From: Gemmatimonadota bacterium
GTDB taxonomy: Bacteria; Gemmatimonadota; Gemmatimonadetes; Gemmatimonadales; Gemmatimonadaceae
Length of the DNA: 8,715 nucleotides
Assembly: GCA_028287205.1 (NCBI GenBank)
Contig: JAQBQC010000236.1
Coordinates: forward strand, 1-8,715
Reading direction: 5' to 3'
In this document: positions 1-6,368 of the stretch, one piece after another
Position numbering within the stretch: position 1 is the stretch's first letter
How the letters are laid out: the number at the start of each line of letters is the position of its first letter
Notes under the pieces: model-generated
The model's database searches: none
Seen by the model: only the letters and a program-made list of their open reading frames with translations
Told to the model about the DNA's origin: nothing
Position numbers and translations under genes: made by a program

Positions 1-770
1 CGGAACACCGAGTCGGGCGATACATCGCCTGCGACGATCAGCGCCGCGTTGTTCGGCACGTAGTAGCGATGCTGGATGGTCCGCATCTTCTCGGGCGTCG
101 TCGTGCGCACGATATCGCGGTCGCCGATCTTGTTCTTGCGACTCCACTCGGTGGTGTAGAGCGCATGGCCCATTTGCTCATCGAGCTTGAAGTACGGGCT
201 GGATTCCTGGCGATCGTATTCGCCGAGCACCACTTCGCGCTCGGGCGCGAGCTCGTCTTCGCGGAAGAGCGGAGACCGAAACGCGGAGGCGAGGAAGCGC
301 ATGCCGCCAACGAGGCTGTCCGCGGGAACGGTGAGGTAGTAGTTCACCACCTCTTCCTGCGTCTGCCCGTTGAACACCGCGCCCAGCTCCGCTGCGCGAT
401 CGATGAACTGCTCGGGCTCCGGATAGTCCTTGTTGCTCTTGAAGAACATGTGCTCGTACAGATGTGCGAGCCCTTCGTATTCGTGCGTCTGTGTGAACGA
501 GCCGTTGCGCACATCCATCTCGACGGTCGCCAGCGGCACGCCGTGATTCTCGACGACGATCACCTCGAGGCCGTTCGACAGCACCTTTTGATGAATGATC
601 TTCTCGAGCTTCGCGCGCTGTGTGAGCACCGCGGGAATCGGCGCCGCGGCCGGAGGCGTTGCGCCGCGCGTCGGTTTGGTCTTCTGCGCGGGCAGCGCGA
701 CTGCGCAGAGCGAGAGTGCGCACGCGAGCGCGCGCCAATGGCTGGTCGAAGAGCTCATCGAGTTCGGCAT
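1..770 (-). CDS. M16-family zinc metallopeptidase (insulinase-like), exported, N-terminal part
   Basis: The frame is open from an ATG at 770 to the window edge, giving 256 residues of an incomplete protein. Residues 12-29 look like a signal peptide with cleavage near LPA-Q, so the enzyme probably acts in the periplasm or outside the cell. The inverted zinc site HLYEH lies at 103-107 (H103, E106, H107). Glu184 follows exactly 77 residues after H107, and Glu177 is also present, as in the HxxEH-x76-E pattern of the family. The family degrades peptides, often as a pair of M16 domains; only the first domain is visible here. No Shine-Dalgarno sequence precedes ATG 770 or the alternative in-frame ATG at 758. 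A promoter-like element ends six bases before ATG 770, which suggests a leaderless message. The family is certain; substrate and total length cannot be seen. Confidence 0.95.
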   Translation of the reverse strand, partial: MPNSMSSSTSHWRALACALSLCAVALPAQKTKPTRGATPPAAAPIPAVLTQRAKLEKIIHQKVLSNGLEVIVVENHGVPLATVEMDVRNGSFTQTHEYEGLAHLYEHMFFKSNKDYPEPEQFIDRAAELGAVFNGQTQEEVVNYYLTVPADSLVGGMRFLASAFRSPLFREDELAPEREVVLGEYDRQESSPYFKLDEQMGHALYTTEWSRKNKIGDRDIVRTTTPEKMRTIQHRYYVPNNAALIVAGDVSPDSVF

Positions 771-776
771 GCAGGA

Positions 777-805
777 AAGCTACAGGGAATGGAAGTCGAT
801 TTCAT
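777..805 (-). promoter_or_regulatory. Probable leaderless promoter of the M16 peptidase gene
   Basis: On the minus strand ATGAAA (805-800; four of six bases match TTGACA) is followed by a 17-bp spacer and TAGCTT (782-777, of the TANNNT form). Six bases then lead to the ATG at 770. With normal -10 to start-site spacing, transcription would begin at or next to the A of the ATG, which would explain why no ribosome binding site is seen. This is pattern matching only. Confidence 0.4.
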
Positions 806-1048
806 ACACTGTAGAGGACGATCGGTGCCCGCAGTGCGTACTGCCGCCGGACTACCTGTTCGGGGAGTCTTTTGCCTTATTCCGACGCAAAGCTTGTTGC
901 GATCGACCTGCTGCCACTAACCTGACATCCATGACGACGCGACTCCCGCTCAGCGATTCGAATTGGCCCCTGGCGACGTGCTCCAATGGAGCGCGCGCCA
1001 GAGCACGAGGGTGCGTTCGTCGATAGCGCGTTACAATCGCGCGACCCG

Positions 1049-1088
1049 TCGCCCCTACGTGCTGTTACGTGGGGGCGATTTCTTTTTT
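1049..1088 (+). terminator. Intrinsic-terminator-like hairpin upstream of the secreted-protein gene
   Basis: Bases 1049-1060 pair with 1067-1078 as a 12-bp stem with a single G-T wobble (1056 with 1071) and the six-base loop GCTGTT. The stem is followed directly by TTTCTTTTTT. It is an intrinsic terminator on the plus strand only; no T-run follows it on the minus strand. No plus-strand gene ends just before it. It therefore either attenuates transcription into the gene at 1113, ends a small RNA or antisense transcript from the spacer, or protects the downstream gene from read-through. The structure is directly visible; the role is open. Confidence 0.75.
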
Positions 1089-1112
1089 CATGACCCGAAC
1101 GGGAGAGGAAAA

Positions 1113-1583
1113 ATGTTGGGATTCAAGGAAATTGCAGCGGTGGCATCGGCGATCGGATTGTTGGCGTTCCAGCCATCCGCCGCACTCGTGTCGATCGACC
1201 CCCGCGAGCTCAGCTCATCCGAGTTCGAGTTCGCGAGCACCTTCAAGGGCGTCGATCCTGACGGTGAAACGCTCGTCTGGTCGAGCGATGTACCAGCGTC
1301 GAAGACCGGCTTCGTCATGCGCATCGTTCCGATGGGCAGCGCGCTGAGCTCCGCCGAATCGGTGTGGCCCGTGAGCGCGACGATGACGACACACGACAGC
1401 GCCGGAACGGCGATGGAGTCGAAGCTCTACGGCATCATCGACTGGTCGAAGCAGGAGCTGCGCCTGCACGGCAGCGGCGGAAGTGGCGCGAAGTCCGGAA
1501 GCTCGGTGACCGCAACTGGAACGTTCTCACACCTGGATGTCGCCGGGACGGTGAACGTGCTCCCGCTCACCGCGTCGCGGTAG
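1113..1583 (+). CDS. Small secreted protein of unknown function
   Basis: A 156-residue protein whose start is fixed by GGGAGAGG (1101-1108) four bases before ATG 1113. The frame stays open upstream, but that part spans the terminator hairpin and is unlikely to be coding. Residues 1-25 look like an export signal: a short start with one lysine, then a hydrophobic stretch ending in small residues (QPSAA). No transmembrane segment follows. The mature part is rich in Ser, Thr, Gly and Ala, with no cysteine, and contains runs such as SVTATGTFSHLDVAGTV that suggest beta structure. I do not recognise the family. The gene converges on the GntR-type gene with only four bases between stop codons and no obvious terminator there. 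Expression may be limited by the hairpin in its leader. Confidence 0.75.
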   Translation: MLGFKEIAAVASAIGLLAFQPSAALVSIDPRELSSSEFEFASTFKGVDPDGETLVWSSDVPASKTGFVMRIVPMGSALSSAESVWPVSATMTTHDSAGTAMESKLYGIIDWSKQELRLHGSGGSGAKSGSSVTATGTFSHLDVAGTVNVLPLTASR

Positions 1584-1587
1584 CGAA

Positions 1588-2520
1588 TCAGGCGCGGCTG
1601 CTCAGCGCCGCTAGATTCGCCTTGAGTATGAACGAGATCAACTCTTCGGCCGTGGACGACGAGAACGTGCGTGCGTTGGGAAGGATCCTGCCGCCGACGT
1701 CGTCCGCGCGCCCGTGTGTGGAGAGCCAGTCGCGCGCGCCTCGCGTGATGTAGGTCGGCGCCGCAGCGGGGATGGCGGTGATGTCGTCGACATCGACGAC
1801 GAGCACGCGCAGATTCTCCTTCCCCTTCGTGTTGGCGAAGAAGGCGAGCAACGCGTTCCTGAACTGCACGTCACGCACGACCACATACACCGGCTTCCGA
1901 AGCAGGAGCCGCCATTCGCCACCGATGAGATCGGAGCGTACGTCCGCGATGATGCATGGCTTCTCGTGCTGCGCGGCGAGCCGTCGCGCGAGCGGCTCGT
2001 ACGCGGGTGTGGAGACGATGAGATCGGCCTCGCCGAGCTCGGGGGGACGGTGACCGTTGCCCAGCATGTCGGTGTTCACCCCCGTCGCCTCGAAGCCGTA
2101 GTCCTCCTCGAGCTCGCGGCACATCCCCGTACGCTGATCGGCGATGGCGTGGATCACGACGGCTCGCAGGCGCACCGTCTCGGTGGCGCGGCGAAGCGCG
2201 TCGACGACGCCGCGCATCGACATGTCGCGCGCGCGTCCCTGCGTGAACACGCCGTGCAGCCAGCGCTCGGGCGGCATGGGCTCGCGCACCGCTCCGGGCG
2301 AGATGTTCGCGACGTAGATGCCGCCGCGCGGCCGCATCTCGATGAGTCCCTCCGCCACGAGCTGGTGATACGCGGCGACCACGACCCGATGATCGACCTC
2401 GAAATCCGATGCGAGCTCACGCGTGCTGGGCAGCCGGTCCCCGGCGGCGAGTGAGCCCGCGTGGAGTCCCAGCCTGACGCGCCTTCTGAGCAGATCCGCG
2501 ATCTCGAGACGTCGTTCCAT
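1588..2520 (-). CDS. GntR-type transcriptional regulator with unrecognised effector domain
   Basis: A 310-residue DNA-binding regulator. Residues 1-73 form a GntR winged helix-turn-helix: the characteristic GDRLPSTRELASDF (28-40), a recognition-helix region around VDHRVVVAAYHQL, and a wing ending in PRGGIYV (64-70). The remaining 235 residues are not the all-alpha FadR/FCD domain or an aminotransferase-like MocR domain, and I could not match them to UTRA. Alternating hydrophobic strands (DLIVSTPAY, KPCIIADV, KPVYVVVRD, LRVLVVDVDD) suggest an alpha/beta fold perhaps related to periplasmic-binding or Rossmann-like domains. I chose ATG 2520, preceded by GAGAG, because the open frame upstream to 2703 is low-complexity and starts inside the spacer. 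The gene is divergent from tatA/E, so it may control itself and that gene. The HTH call is firm; the ligand is unknown. Confidence 0.88.
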   Translation of the reverse strand: MERRLEIADLLRRRVRLGLHAGSLAAGDRLPSTRELASDFEVDHRVVVAAYHQLVAEGLIEMRPRGGIYVANISPGAVREPMPPERWLHGVFTQGRARDMSMRGVVDALRRATETVRLRAVVIHAIADQRTGMCRELEEDYGFEATGVNTDMLGNGHRPPELGEADLIVSTPAYEPLARRLAAQHEKPCIIADVRSDLIGGEWRLLLRKPVYVVVRDVQFRNALLAFFANTKGKENLRVLVVDVDDITAIPAAAPTYITRGARDWLSTHGRADDVGGRILPNARTFSSSTAEELISFILKANLAALSSRA

Positions 2521-2605
2521 GCTGCTCTCGGTTAAGGCGAGCGGGGGTGGCGTGGTGCTGCCTCTGATACGGTGCGAACTGACATTCGGATCCCTCTGTG
2601 CACAA

Positions 2606-2618
2606 CCTGTGCTACAGG
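2606..2618. promoter_or_regulatory. Inverted repeat, possible operator of the GntR-type regulator
   Basis: CCTGT-GCT-ACAGG is a perfect 5-bp inverted repeat with a 3-bp centre, 86 bp upstream of the GntR-type start. It lies in the 285-bp spacer (2521-2805) shared with tatA/E. GntR-type regulators commonly bind short inverted repeats near their own gene, so this is a candidate operator. A repeat this short can occur by chance. I see no convincing -10/-35 pair elsewhere in the spacer. Confidence 0.25.
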
Positions 2619-2805
2619 CTACTGTCTGCTGGCAGGGCTGTTCACCGAATTTTGAGCAGAATGGCCCTGGAAATGCGTCCGCCTTAGTATTGAACAATCG
2701 CACAACAACATCCGCCGACTCATCGAGCGGGTCACAGGCGCACCGAGAGCGGCTCGTGAAACACGGGCGCTGCTATCACGGCGCTTCTTCATAGAGGTAG
2801 TTCGC

Positions 2806-3063
2806 ATGTTTGGTGGAATAGGGCCGGAAAAAATTCTTCTGCTTGCCGTCATCGTGCTCCTGCTCTTTGGTGCCAAGCGGATCCCCGAGATCGGCTCGTC
2901 GTTCGGCAAGGGCATTCGTGAGTTCAAGAAGAGCATCGGGGAGGGCAGCGCTGATGACACGGTCGCGCGCGCCGATCTGCGCGCTCCGGCTCGTGATGCC
3001 GAGCCGGCCGCGCGCCCCGAGACGCCCGAAGCGGAGTGGCAGCCGCGCCGCCTGGGCTCGTGA
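2806..3063 (+). CDS. tatA: Twin-arginine translocase subunit, TatA/TatE type
   Basis: An 85-residue membrane protein of the Tat system, which exports folded proteins across the inner membrane; TatA multimers form the passage after TatBC binds the signal peptide. Residues 1-8 are a short periplasmic N-terminus and residues 9-21 (KILLLAVIVLLLF) the single membrane helix. The FGAKRIPEIG hinge (21-30) follows, then an amphipathic helix to about residue 45 (FGKGIREFKKSIGEG). The tail is charged, proline- and alanine-rich, and presumably disordered. Length and layout are typical of TatA/E rather than the longer TatB. AGAGG lies about ten bases before the ATG. No tatB or tatC is adjacent. The PPK2 gene begins 19 bases downstream on the same strand. 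Confidence 0.93.
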   Translation: MFGGIGPEKILLLAVIVLLLFGAKRIPEIGSSFGKGIREFKKSIGEGSADDTVARADLRAPARDAEPAARPETPEAEWQPRRLGS

Positions 3064-3082
3064 TTCGCGCTAGTCGCTCGAA

Positions 3083-3892
3083 GTGAAGCTCACCCCGCTC
3101 GACCCTCACGACGAAATCTCGCTCAGCGACAAGGACGCACTCCCTCCGCGCGCGCTCGACGCGGACGACGACGTTCTCGACAAGAAGATGGACAAGCTCC
3201 GCGCCCGCCTCGACGAGCTGCAGAACGCGCTCTACGCCGAGTCGAAGCGGGCGCTGCTCGTGGTGCTCCAGGCACGCGATGCGGGAGGGAAGGACGGCAC
3301 CATCCGCCGAGTCTTCACCTCTGTGAATCCGCAGGGATGCACCGTCACCGCCTTCAAGGCCCCGTCGCCAGTCGAGCTCGCGCACGACTATCTCTGGCGC
3401 GTCCACGCCGCGGTGCCCGCGCGCGGCATGATCGGCATCTTCAATCGCTCGCACTACGAAGACGTGCTCGCCGTTCGCGTGCACAAGCTCGTGCCGAAAA
3501 AGATCTGGAAGCAGCGCTACGATCAGATCAACGACTTCGAGCGCATCCTCACGGAGAACGGCGTCACCATTCTCAAGTTCTTCCTCCACATCTCCAAGGA
3601 AGAGCAGCGCCTGCGTCTCTGCGAGCGCCTCATCGATCCAACTAAAAACTGGAAGTTCCAGGCCGGCGATCTCGAGGAGCGCGAGCTCTGGGATGAGTAC
3701 ACGCGCGCGTACGTCGATGTATTCCGCAAGTGCAGCACGAAATACGCGCCGTGGTTCCTCGTGCCCGCGGATCGCAAGCACGCGCGCGACTATCTCGTGA
3801 TGGAGACGATCGTGTCGACGCTCGAGGAGATGGATCCGACGTACCCGAAGGCCGATGCCAAGGCGCTGGCGCTGCTCTCCAAGCTGCGGTAG
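3083..3892 (+). CDS. ppk2: Polyphosphate kinase 2 family protein (nucleotide phosphotransferase)
   Basis: A 269-residue cytosolic P-loop kinase that moves phosphate between polyphosphate and nucleotides. The Walker A region is QARDAGGKDGTI (63-74, with K70), and the Walker B-like segment is GMIGIFNRSHYEDVL (115-129). A lid region with ERLIDPTKNWKF and DLEERELWDEY spans about 181-206. FNRSHYEDVL, in place of the FDRSWYNR of class I enzymes, points to the class II/III group acting on AMP and/or ADP; the exact substrate cannot be settled by eye. Length is normal for one PPK2 domain. The start is a GTG at 3083, the first possible start because an in-frame stop lies at 3071-3073. It has no clear ribosome binding site, so translation may depend on the tatA gene ending 19 bases earlier. 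It converges on cysK with 27 bases between stops. Confidence 0.93.
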   Translation: MKLTPLDPHDEISLSDKDALPPRALDADDDVLDKKMDKLRARLDELQNALYAESKRALLVVLQARDAGGKDGTIRRVFTSVNPQGCTVTAFKAPSPVELAHDYLWRVHAAVPARGMIGIFNRSHYEDVLAVRVHKLVPKKIWKQRYDQINDFERILTENGVTILKFFLHISKEEQRLRLCERLIDPTKNWKFQAGDLEERELWDEYTRAYVDVFRKCSTKYAPWFLVPADRKHARDYLVMETIVSTLEEMDPTYPKADAKALALLSKLR

Positions 3893-3919
3893 CTCTACGC
3901 CCTCACGCCTCTCCGCAGA

Positions 3920-4825
3920 TCAGTCCGCGGCGAACAGCGCCGTAGTCAGATAGCGCGCGCCGGAGTCCGGCGAGATGCACGCCACGCGCTTTCCCGGGCC
4001 GAGCTCGCGCGCGATCTGCAGCGCCACCCAGACGATCGCGCCCGTGGACATGCCGACGAACAGTCCCTCCTCGCTCGCGAGCCGTCGCGCGAGCGGGAAC
4101 GCGTCCTCTTCCCACGCCACTTCCACGCGATCCACGACCGACCAATCGAAGTTGTCGGGCACGAATCCCGGACCCATCCCCTGGAACTGATGTGTCCCGC
4201 GCTCACCGCCGCTCAGCACCGGTGAGCGGGCCGGCTCCACCGAGATCACGGACGTCTTTGGCGAGCGCTCCTTGATGTATCTGCCCACGCCGCTGATCGT
4301 GCCGCCCGTTCCCGATCCGTACACGAACGCGTCGATGCGTCCCTCCATCTGCTCCCACAGCTCGGGACCGGTGAGCTCGTAGTGCACGCGCGGATTCGCG
4401 GGATTCGAGAACTGATTGGGCATCCACGCGCCGGTCTTGTCGCGAATGCGCTCCGCCTCCTCGATGGCCGCGAGCATGCGGCGATCGGGATCGGTGAGCA
4501 CGAGCTGCGCGCCGTACGCGATGAGCGTGCGCTTTCGCTCCTCGCTCATCTGTGCGGGAAGACACAGGATCAACTTGTAGCCCCGCGCCGCGGCCACCTG
4601 CGCGAGCCCGATGCCCGTATTTCCCGACGTCGGCTCCACGATGGTCCCGCCCGGCCGCAGCACGCCCCGCTGCTCGGCGTCCGTGATCATCCCGAATGCA
4701 GTCCGATCCTTGATCGATCCGCCCGGGTTCATCCCCTCCACCTTCATCCACAGCTCCGCCATCTCCGGCTCGACCACTTTCTCGAGCCGAACGAGCGGAG
4801 TTCGCCCTATCGCTGCATCAATCAC
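3920..4825 (-). CDS. cysK: Cysteine synthase (O-acetylserine sulfhydrylase), PLP-dependent
   Basis: A 301-residue fold-type II PLP enzyme that makes cysteine from O-acetylserine and sulfide. K39 in NPGGSIKDR is the Schiff-base lysine. SGNTG (67-71) is the substrate-carboxylate loop, GSGTGG (170-175) binds the PLP phosphate, and S288 in PDSGARYL should contact the pyridine nitrogen. HQFQGMGPGFVP (212-223) is typical of the family. Length is normal and no CBS domains are present. The start is GTG 4825, preceded by AGGGGAG. It is the last gene of a three-gene operon after a sulfurtransferase and an OsmC-like protein, which supports a cysteine-making role rather than cystathionine synthesis. A CysM-like use of thiosulfate is possible, given the sulfurtransferase in the same operon, but cannot be read from the motifs. 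Expression is probably governed by the Cys-rich leader upstream of the operon. Confidence 0.92.
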   Translation of the reverse strand: MIDAAIGRTPLVRLEKVVEPEMAELWMKVEGMNPGGSIKDRTAFGMITDAEQRGVLRPGGTIVEPTSGNTGIGLAQVAAARGYKLILCLPAQMSEERKRTLIAYGAQLVLTDPDRRMLAAIEEAERIRDKTGAWMPNQFSNPANPRVHYELTGPELWEQMEGRIDAFVYGSGTGGTISGVGRYIKERSPKTSVISVEPARSPVLSGGERGTHQFQGMGPGFVPDNFDWSVVDRVEVAWEEDAFPLARRLASEEGLFVGMSTGAIVWVALQIARELGPGKRVACISPDSGARYLTTALFAAD

Positions 4826-4829
4826 TTCG

Positions 4830-4836
4830 CTCCCCT
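4830..4836 (-). promoter_or_regulatory. Ribosome binding site of cysK on the stop codon of the OsmC gene
   Basis: On the minus strand AGGGGAG (4836-4830) lies four bases before the GTG start at 4825 and shares bases with the TAG stop at 4837-4835. This strong site decides the GTG start and suggests that ribosomes finishing the OsmC gene pass directly to cysK. Confidence 0.75.
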
Positions 4837-5266
4837 ACTTCAATTCGAGCTCCCACTCGACAGGAATCTTCGGATCGAGTGAATCGCGTACCGAGCAGTA
4901 CTTCGTCACCGACAGCTCGATCGCCTTGAGCGCCTGCTCGCGCTCGATCCCGGCGCCCGAAATGCGGAACAGCAACAGCGCGTGCTTCAGCCGGCGCGGA
5001 CTCGCATCCTCCCGCGTTCCGATCACCTCGACCTCGAGCGACGACAGCGGCGTGCGCTGTTTCTTCAGAATTCCAACCACGTCCATCGCCGAGCATGTGG
5101 CGAGTGCGCTCAGGAGCGTGTCCACCGGTCCCTGCCCACTCACCCCGTGCCCATCGATGCGGGCCACAGGGCCGCCCGGTTTGCTCGTGTCGAATTCCTG
5201 TTCCCCCTTCCACACCGCAATCACTCGCTGCGGTGGCTTCACTCCGATCGGTGGGACGTCGCTCAT
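4835..5266 (-). CDS. OsmC-family (OsmC/YhfA-like) protein
   Basis: A 143-residue OsmC-fold protein. Cys58 in LATCSAMD and Cys124 in KYCSVRDSL are the two conserved cysteines of the family; in characterised OsmC/Ohr members such a pair reduces organic hydroperoxides. The KYCSV signature and overall spacing resemble the YhfA-like branch, whose substrate is less clear than that of Ohr. The start is taken at ATG 5266. The frame continues 11 codons upstream, but those lie inside the sulfurtransferase gene. ATG 5266 forms an ATGA overlap with that gene's stop, a sign of translational coupling. Placement between a sulfurtransferase and cysteine synthase suggests a thiol- or persulfide-linked job, or peroxide defence during sulfur assimilation; this is inference from context. 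Confidence 0.9.
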   Translation of the reverse strand: MSDVPPIGVKPPQRVIAVWKGEQEFDTSKPGGPVARIDGHGVSGQGPVDTLLSALATCSAMDVVGILKKQRTPLSSLEVEVIGTREDASPRRLKHALLLFRISGAGIEREQALKAIELSVTKYCSVRDSLDPKIPVEWELELK

Positions 5267-6150
5267 TTCTCGATGGGGAGTCGCACAGAATTCCCCCACT
5301 CTGTCCAGCTGCCGTCGTAGTTTCGCACCTTGGGATAGCCGAGGAGATAGGTGAGCACGAACCAGCTGTGCGACGAGCGCTCGCCGATCCGACAGTAGGC
5401 GATCACGTCGTCGTCCTTCTTCAGGCCGATTTCCTTCTCGTAGATCGCGCGCAGCTCAGTGGAGCTCTTGAACGTTCCATCGGTGTTTGCCGCGCGTGCC
5501 CACGGGACGCTTTTCGCGCCGGGGATGTGTCCTCCGCGAAGCACGCCTTCCTGCGGATACTCGGGCATGTGCGTCTTCTTGCCGGAGAACTCATCCGGCG
5601 AGCGAACATCGACCAGCGGCTTCTTCGCATTCGAGTGTGCGAGCGCCTCGTCGCGAAACGCGCGGATCTTTCCATCGTTGCGCTTCGGCGCCTTGTAGCC
5701 GGTCGCGGGGAACGACGGCACATCCGTCACGAATGGGCGCCCTTCCTGCTCCCACTTGATGCGGCCACCGTCGAGCACGCGAGCGTTCTCGAAGCCGAAG
5801 AGCTTGAATACCCAGAAGGCGTACGTCGCCCACCAGTTGTTCTTGTCGCCATAGAACACGACCGTGGTCGTCTCGTCGATCCCCTTCGAGCGGAGCAGCT
5901 TCTCGAACTGCTCGGGACTCACGTAGTCGCGCATCACGTCGTCGTTCAGATCGAGATGCCAGTCGACCTTCTGCGAGTTCTTGATGTGGCCCAGGTCGTA
6001 TAGAAGCACATCCTCGTCGCTCTCGATGATGCGGATCTTCGGATTGTCGAGATTCTGCGCGAGCCACTCAGTCGACACCAGCACTTCCGGATGAACGTAC
6101 TCCTTGGCGGTGATCGCCTTGTCGGCGCCCGCGGTAGCTGTCGTAGCCAT
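5263..6150 (-). CDS. Thiosulfate sulfurtransferase (tandem rhodanese), CysA2/SseA type
   Basis: A 295-residue protein with two rhodanese domains. The N-terminal domain (about 22-140) has no active-site cysteine; [17 protein letters not shown] (99-115) occupies the equivalent place. The C-terminal domain (about 160-290) has the catalytic loop CRIGERS with Cys253, preceded by the [10 protein letters not shown] and GGHIPGA motifs of the fold. The [14 protein letters not shown] sequence resembles actinobacterial CysA2/CysA3, annotated as thiosulfate sulfurtransferases, rather than the CG(S/T)GVT loop of 3-mercaptopyruvate enzymes. It would carry sulfane sulfur from thiosulfate to an acceptor in the cytosol. 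No signal peptide is visible. GGGGGAAGG just before ATG 6150 gives a strong start. It is the first gene of the operon, and its 211-base leader downstream of the predicted promoter carries the Cys-rich ORF and hairpin. Confidence 0.93.
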   Translation of the reverse strand: MATTATAGADKAITAKEYVHPEVLVSTEWLAQNLDNPKIRIIESDEDVLLYDLGHIKNSQKVDWHLDLNDDVMRDYVSPEQFEKLLRSKGIDETTTVVFYGDKNNWWATYAFWVFKLFGFENARVLDGGRIKWEQEGRPFVTDVPSFPATGYKAPKRNDGKIRAFRDEALAHSNAKKPLVDVRSPDEFSGKKTHMPEYPQEGVLRGGHIPGAKSVPWARAANTDGTFKSSTELRAIYEKEIGLKKDDDVIAYCRIGERSSHSWFVLTYLLGYPKVRNYDGSWTEWGNSVRLPIEK

Positions 6151-6233
6151 GCCTTCCCCCTGTTCTGGTGGTACACGGTACTGAACGCCCGAGCGCTCAC
6201 GGCAGTTTCGCTCGAGCGTCGAGCAGAAACGAC

Positions 6234-6257
6234 GACGGCCGCCAGTCGGCGGCCGTC
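6234..6257 (-). terminator. Attenuator-type hairpin in the leader of the sulfur operon
   Basis: Bases 6234-6243 and 6248-6257 form a perfect 10-bp stem with a four-base loop, lying between the leader-peptide stop (6287) and the first structural gene (6150). In the transcribed minus-strand sense it is followed by GTCGTTTCTG. The T-run is weak, so termination may be partial. The 5' arm contains CGGCCGC (6255-6249), which is complementary to GCGGCCG (6317-6311) inside the leader ORF, offering an alternative structure that would break the hairpin. Confidence 0.55.
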
Positions 6258-6286
6258 AGGGCGTCAATCGCAACGTGCGAAGAGAA

Positions 6287-6361
6287 TCACACGAAGCGCG
6301 CACGCTCCCCCGGCCGCATGGCGGGATGAGGACAACACGCGCACATCAGGGTGATGCTCAT
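6287..6361 (-). CDS. Cys-rich leader peptide, putative cysteine-responsive attenuator
   Basis: A 24-codon ORF starting at ATG 6361 and ending in TGA at 6289-6287. It begins MSITLMCACCPHP, so cysteines lie at codons 7, 9 and 10 (TGC, TGT, TGT). The ATG is only seven bases after the predicted -10 box, so the message is probably leaderless or has a few bases of leader; there is no ribosome binding site. It lies 136 bases upstream of a CysA2-like sulfurtransferase gene. Leaderless polycysteine ORFs upstream of sulfur operons, including cysA2-type operons, act as cysteine-responsive attenuators in mycobacteria, and annotation pipelines name such products Cys-rich leader peptides. Codons 13-16 can form a small CCGC-CAT-GCGG hairpin, and codons 15-17 can pair with the downstream stem. 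The peptide itself probably has no function. It is too short for conventional gene finding. Confidence 0.72.
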   Translation of the reverse strand: MSITLMCACCPHPAMRPGERARFV

Positions 6362-6368
6362 GGGCGAA

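Larger units (their letters stand above)
771..1112. other. 342-bp divergent intergenic region
   Basis: This spacer separates the minus-strand peptidase gene from the plus-strand secreted-protein gene. It contains the probable peptidase promoter at its left end, a plus-strand TACAAT at 1032-1037 that could be a -10 box without a recognisable -35, and a strong hairpin with T-run at 1049-1088. I see no convincing gene between about 806 and 1031. A 31-codon ORF starting at 930 lacks a ribosome binding site and resembles nothing I know. No tRNA or known RNA family was recognised. Confidence 0.6.

Noticed and set aside
69..920. Long plus-strand open frame opposite the M16 peptidase gene
   Set aside because: The minus-strand frame encodes an unmistakable M16 peptidase with HxxEH and signal peptide; the opposite frame is a by-product of GC-rich codon usage.
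953..961. tRNA T-loop-like GATTCGAAT
   Set aside because: No acceptor stem, anticodon arm or other tRNA element surrounds it; it is an isolated match.
930..1025. A 31-codon ORF just upstream of the hairpin at 1049
   Set aside because: No ribosome binding site, no recognisable sequence, and no leader-peptide signature such as a run of one amino acid.
1714..2454. Long plus-strand open frame opposite the GntR-type gene
   Set aside because: The minus-strand frame has a clear winged helix-turn-helix; the plus frame resembles no family and is rich in Arg, Gly and His, as expected of an antisense frame.
2521..2703. N-terminal extension of the GntR-type regulator to 2703
   Set aside because: The extra 61 residues are low-complexity and unlike GntR proteins, whose winged helix normally begins near the N-terminus; ATG 2520 has a GAGAG site before it.
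3893..3919. Bidirectional terminator between the converging ppk2 and cysK genes
   Set aside because: The 27-base gap has no convincing stem or T-run, so I could not support one.
5095..6003. A 302-codon plus-strand open frame opposite the sulfurtransferase gene
   Set aside because: It spans the OsmC gene and the rhodanese gene on the opposite strand, both well supported, and its sequence is typical antisense composition.
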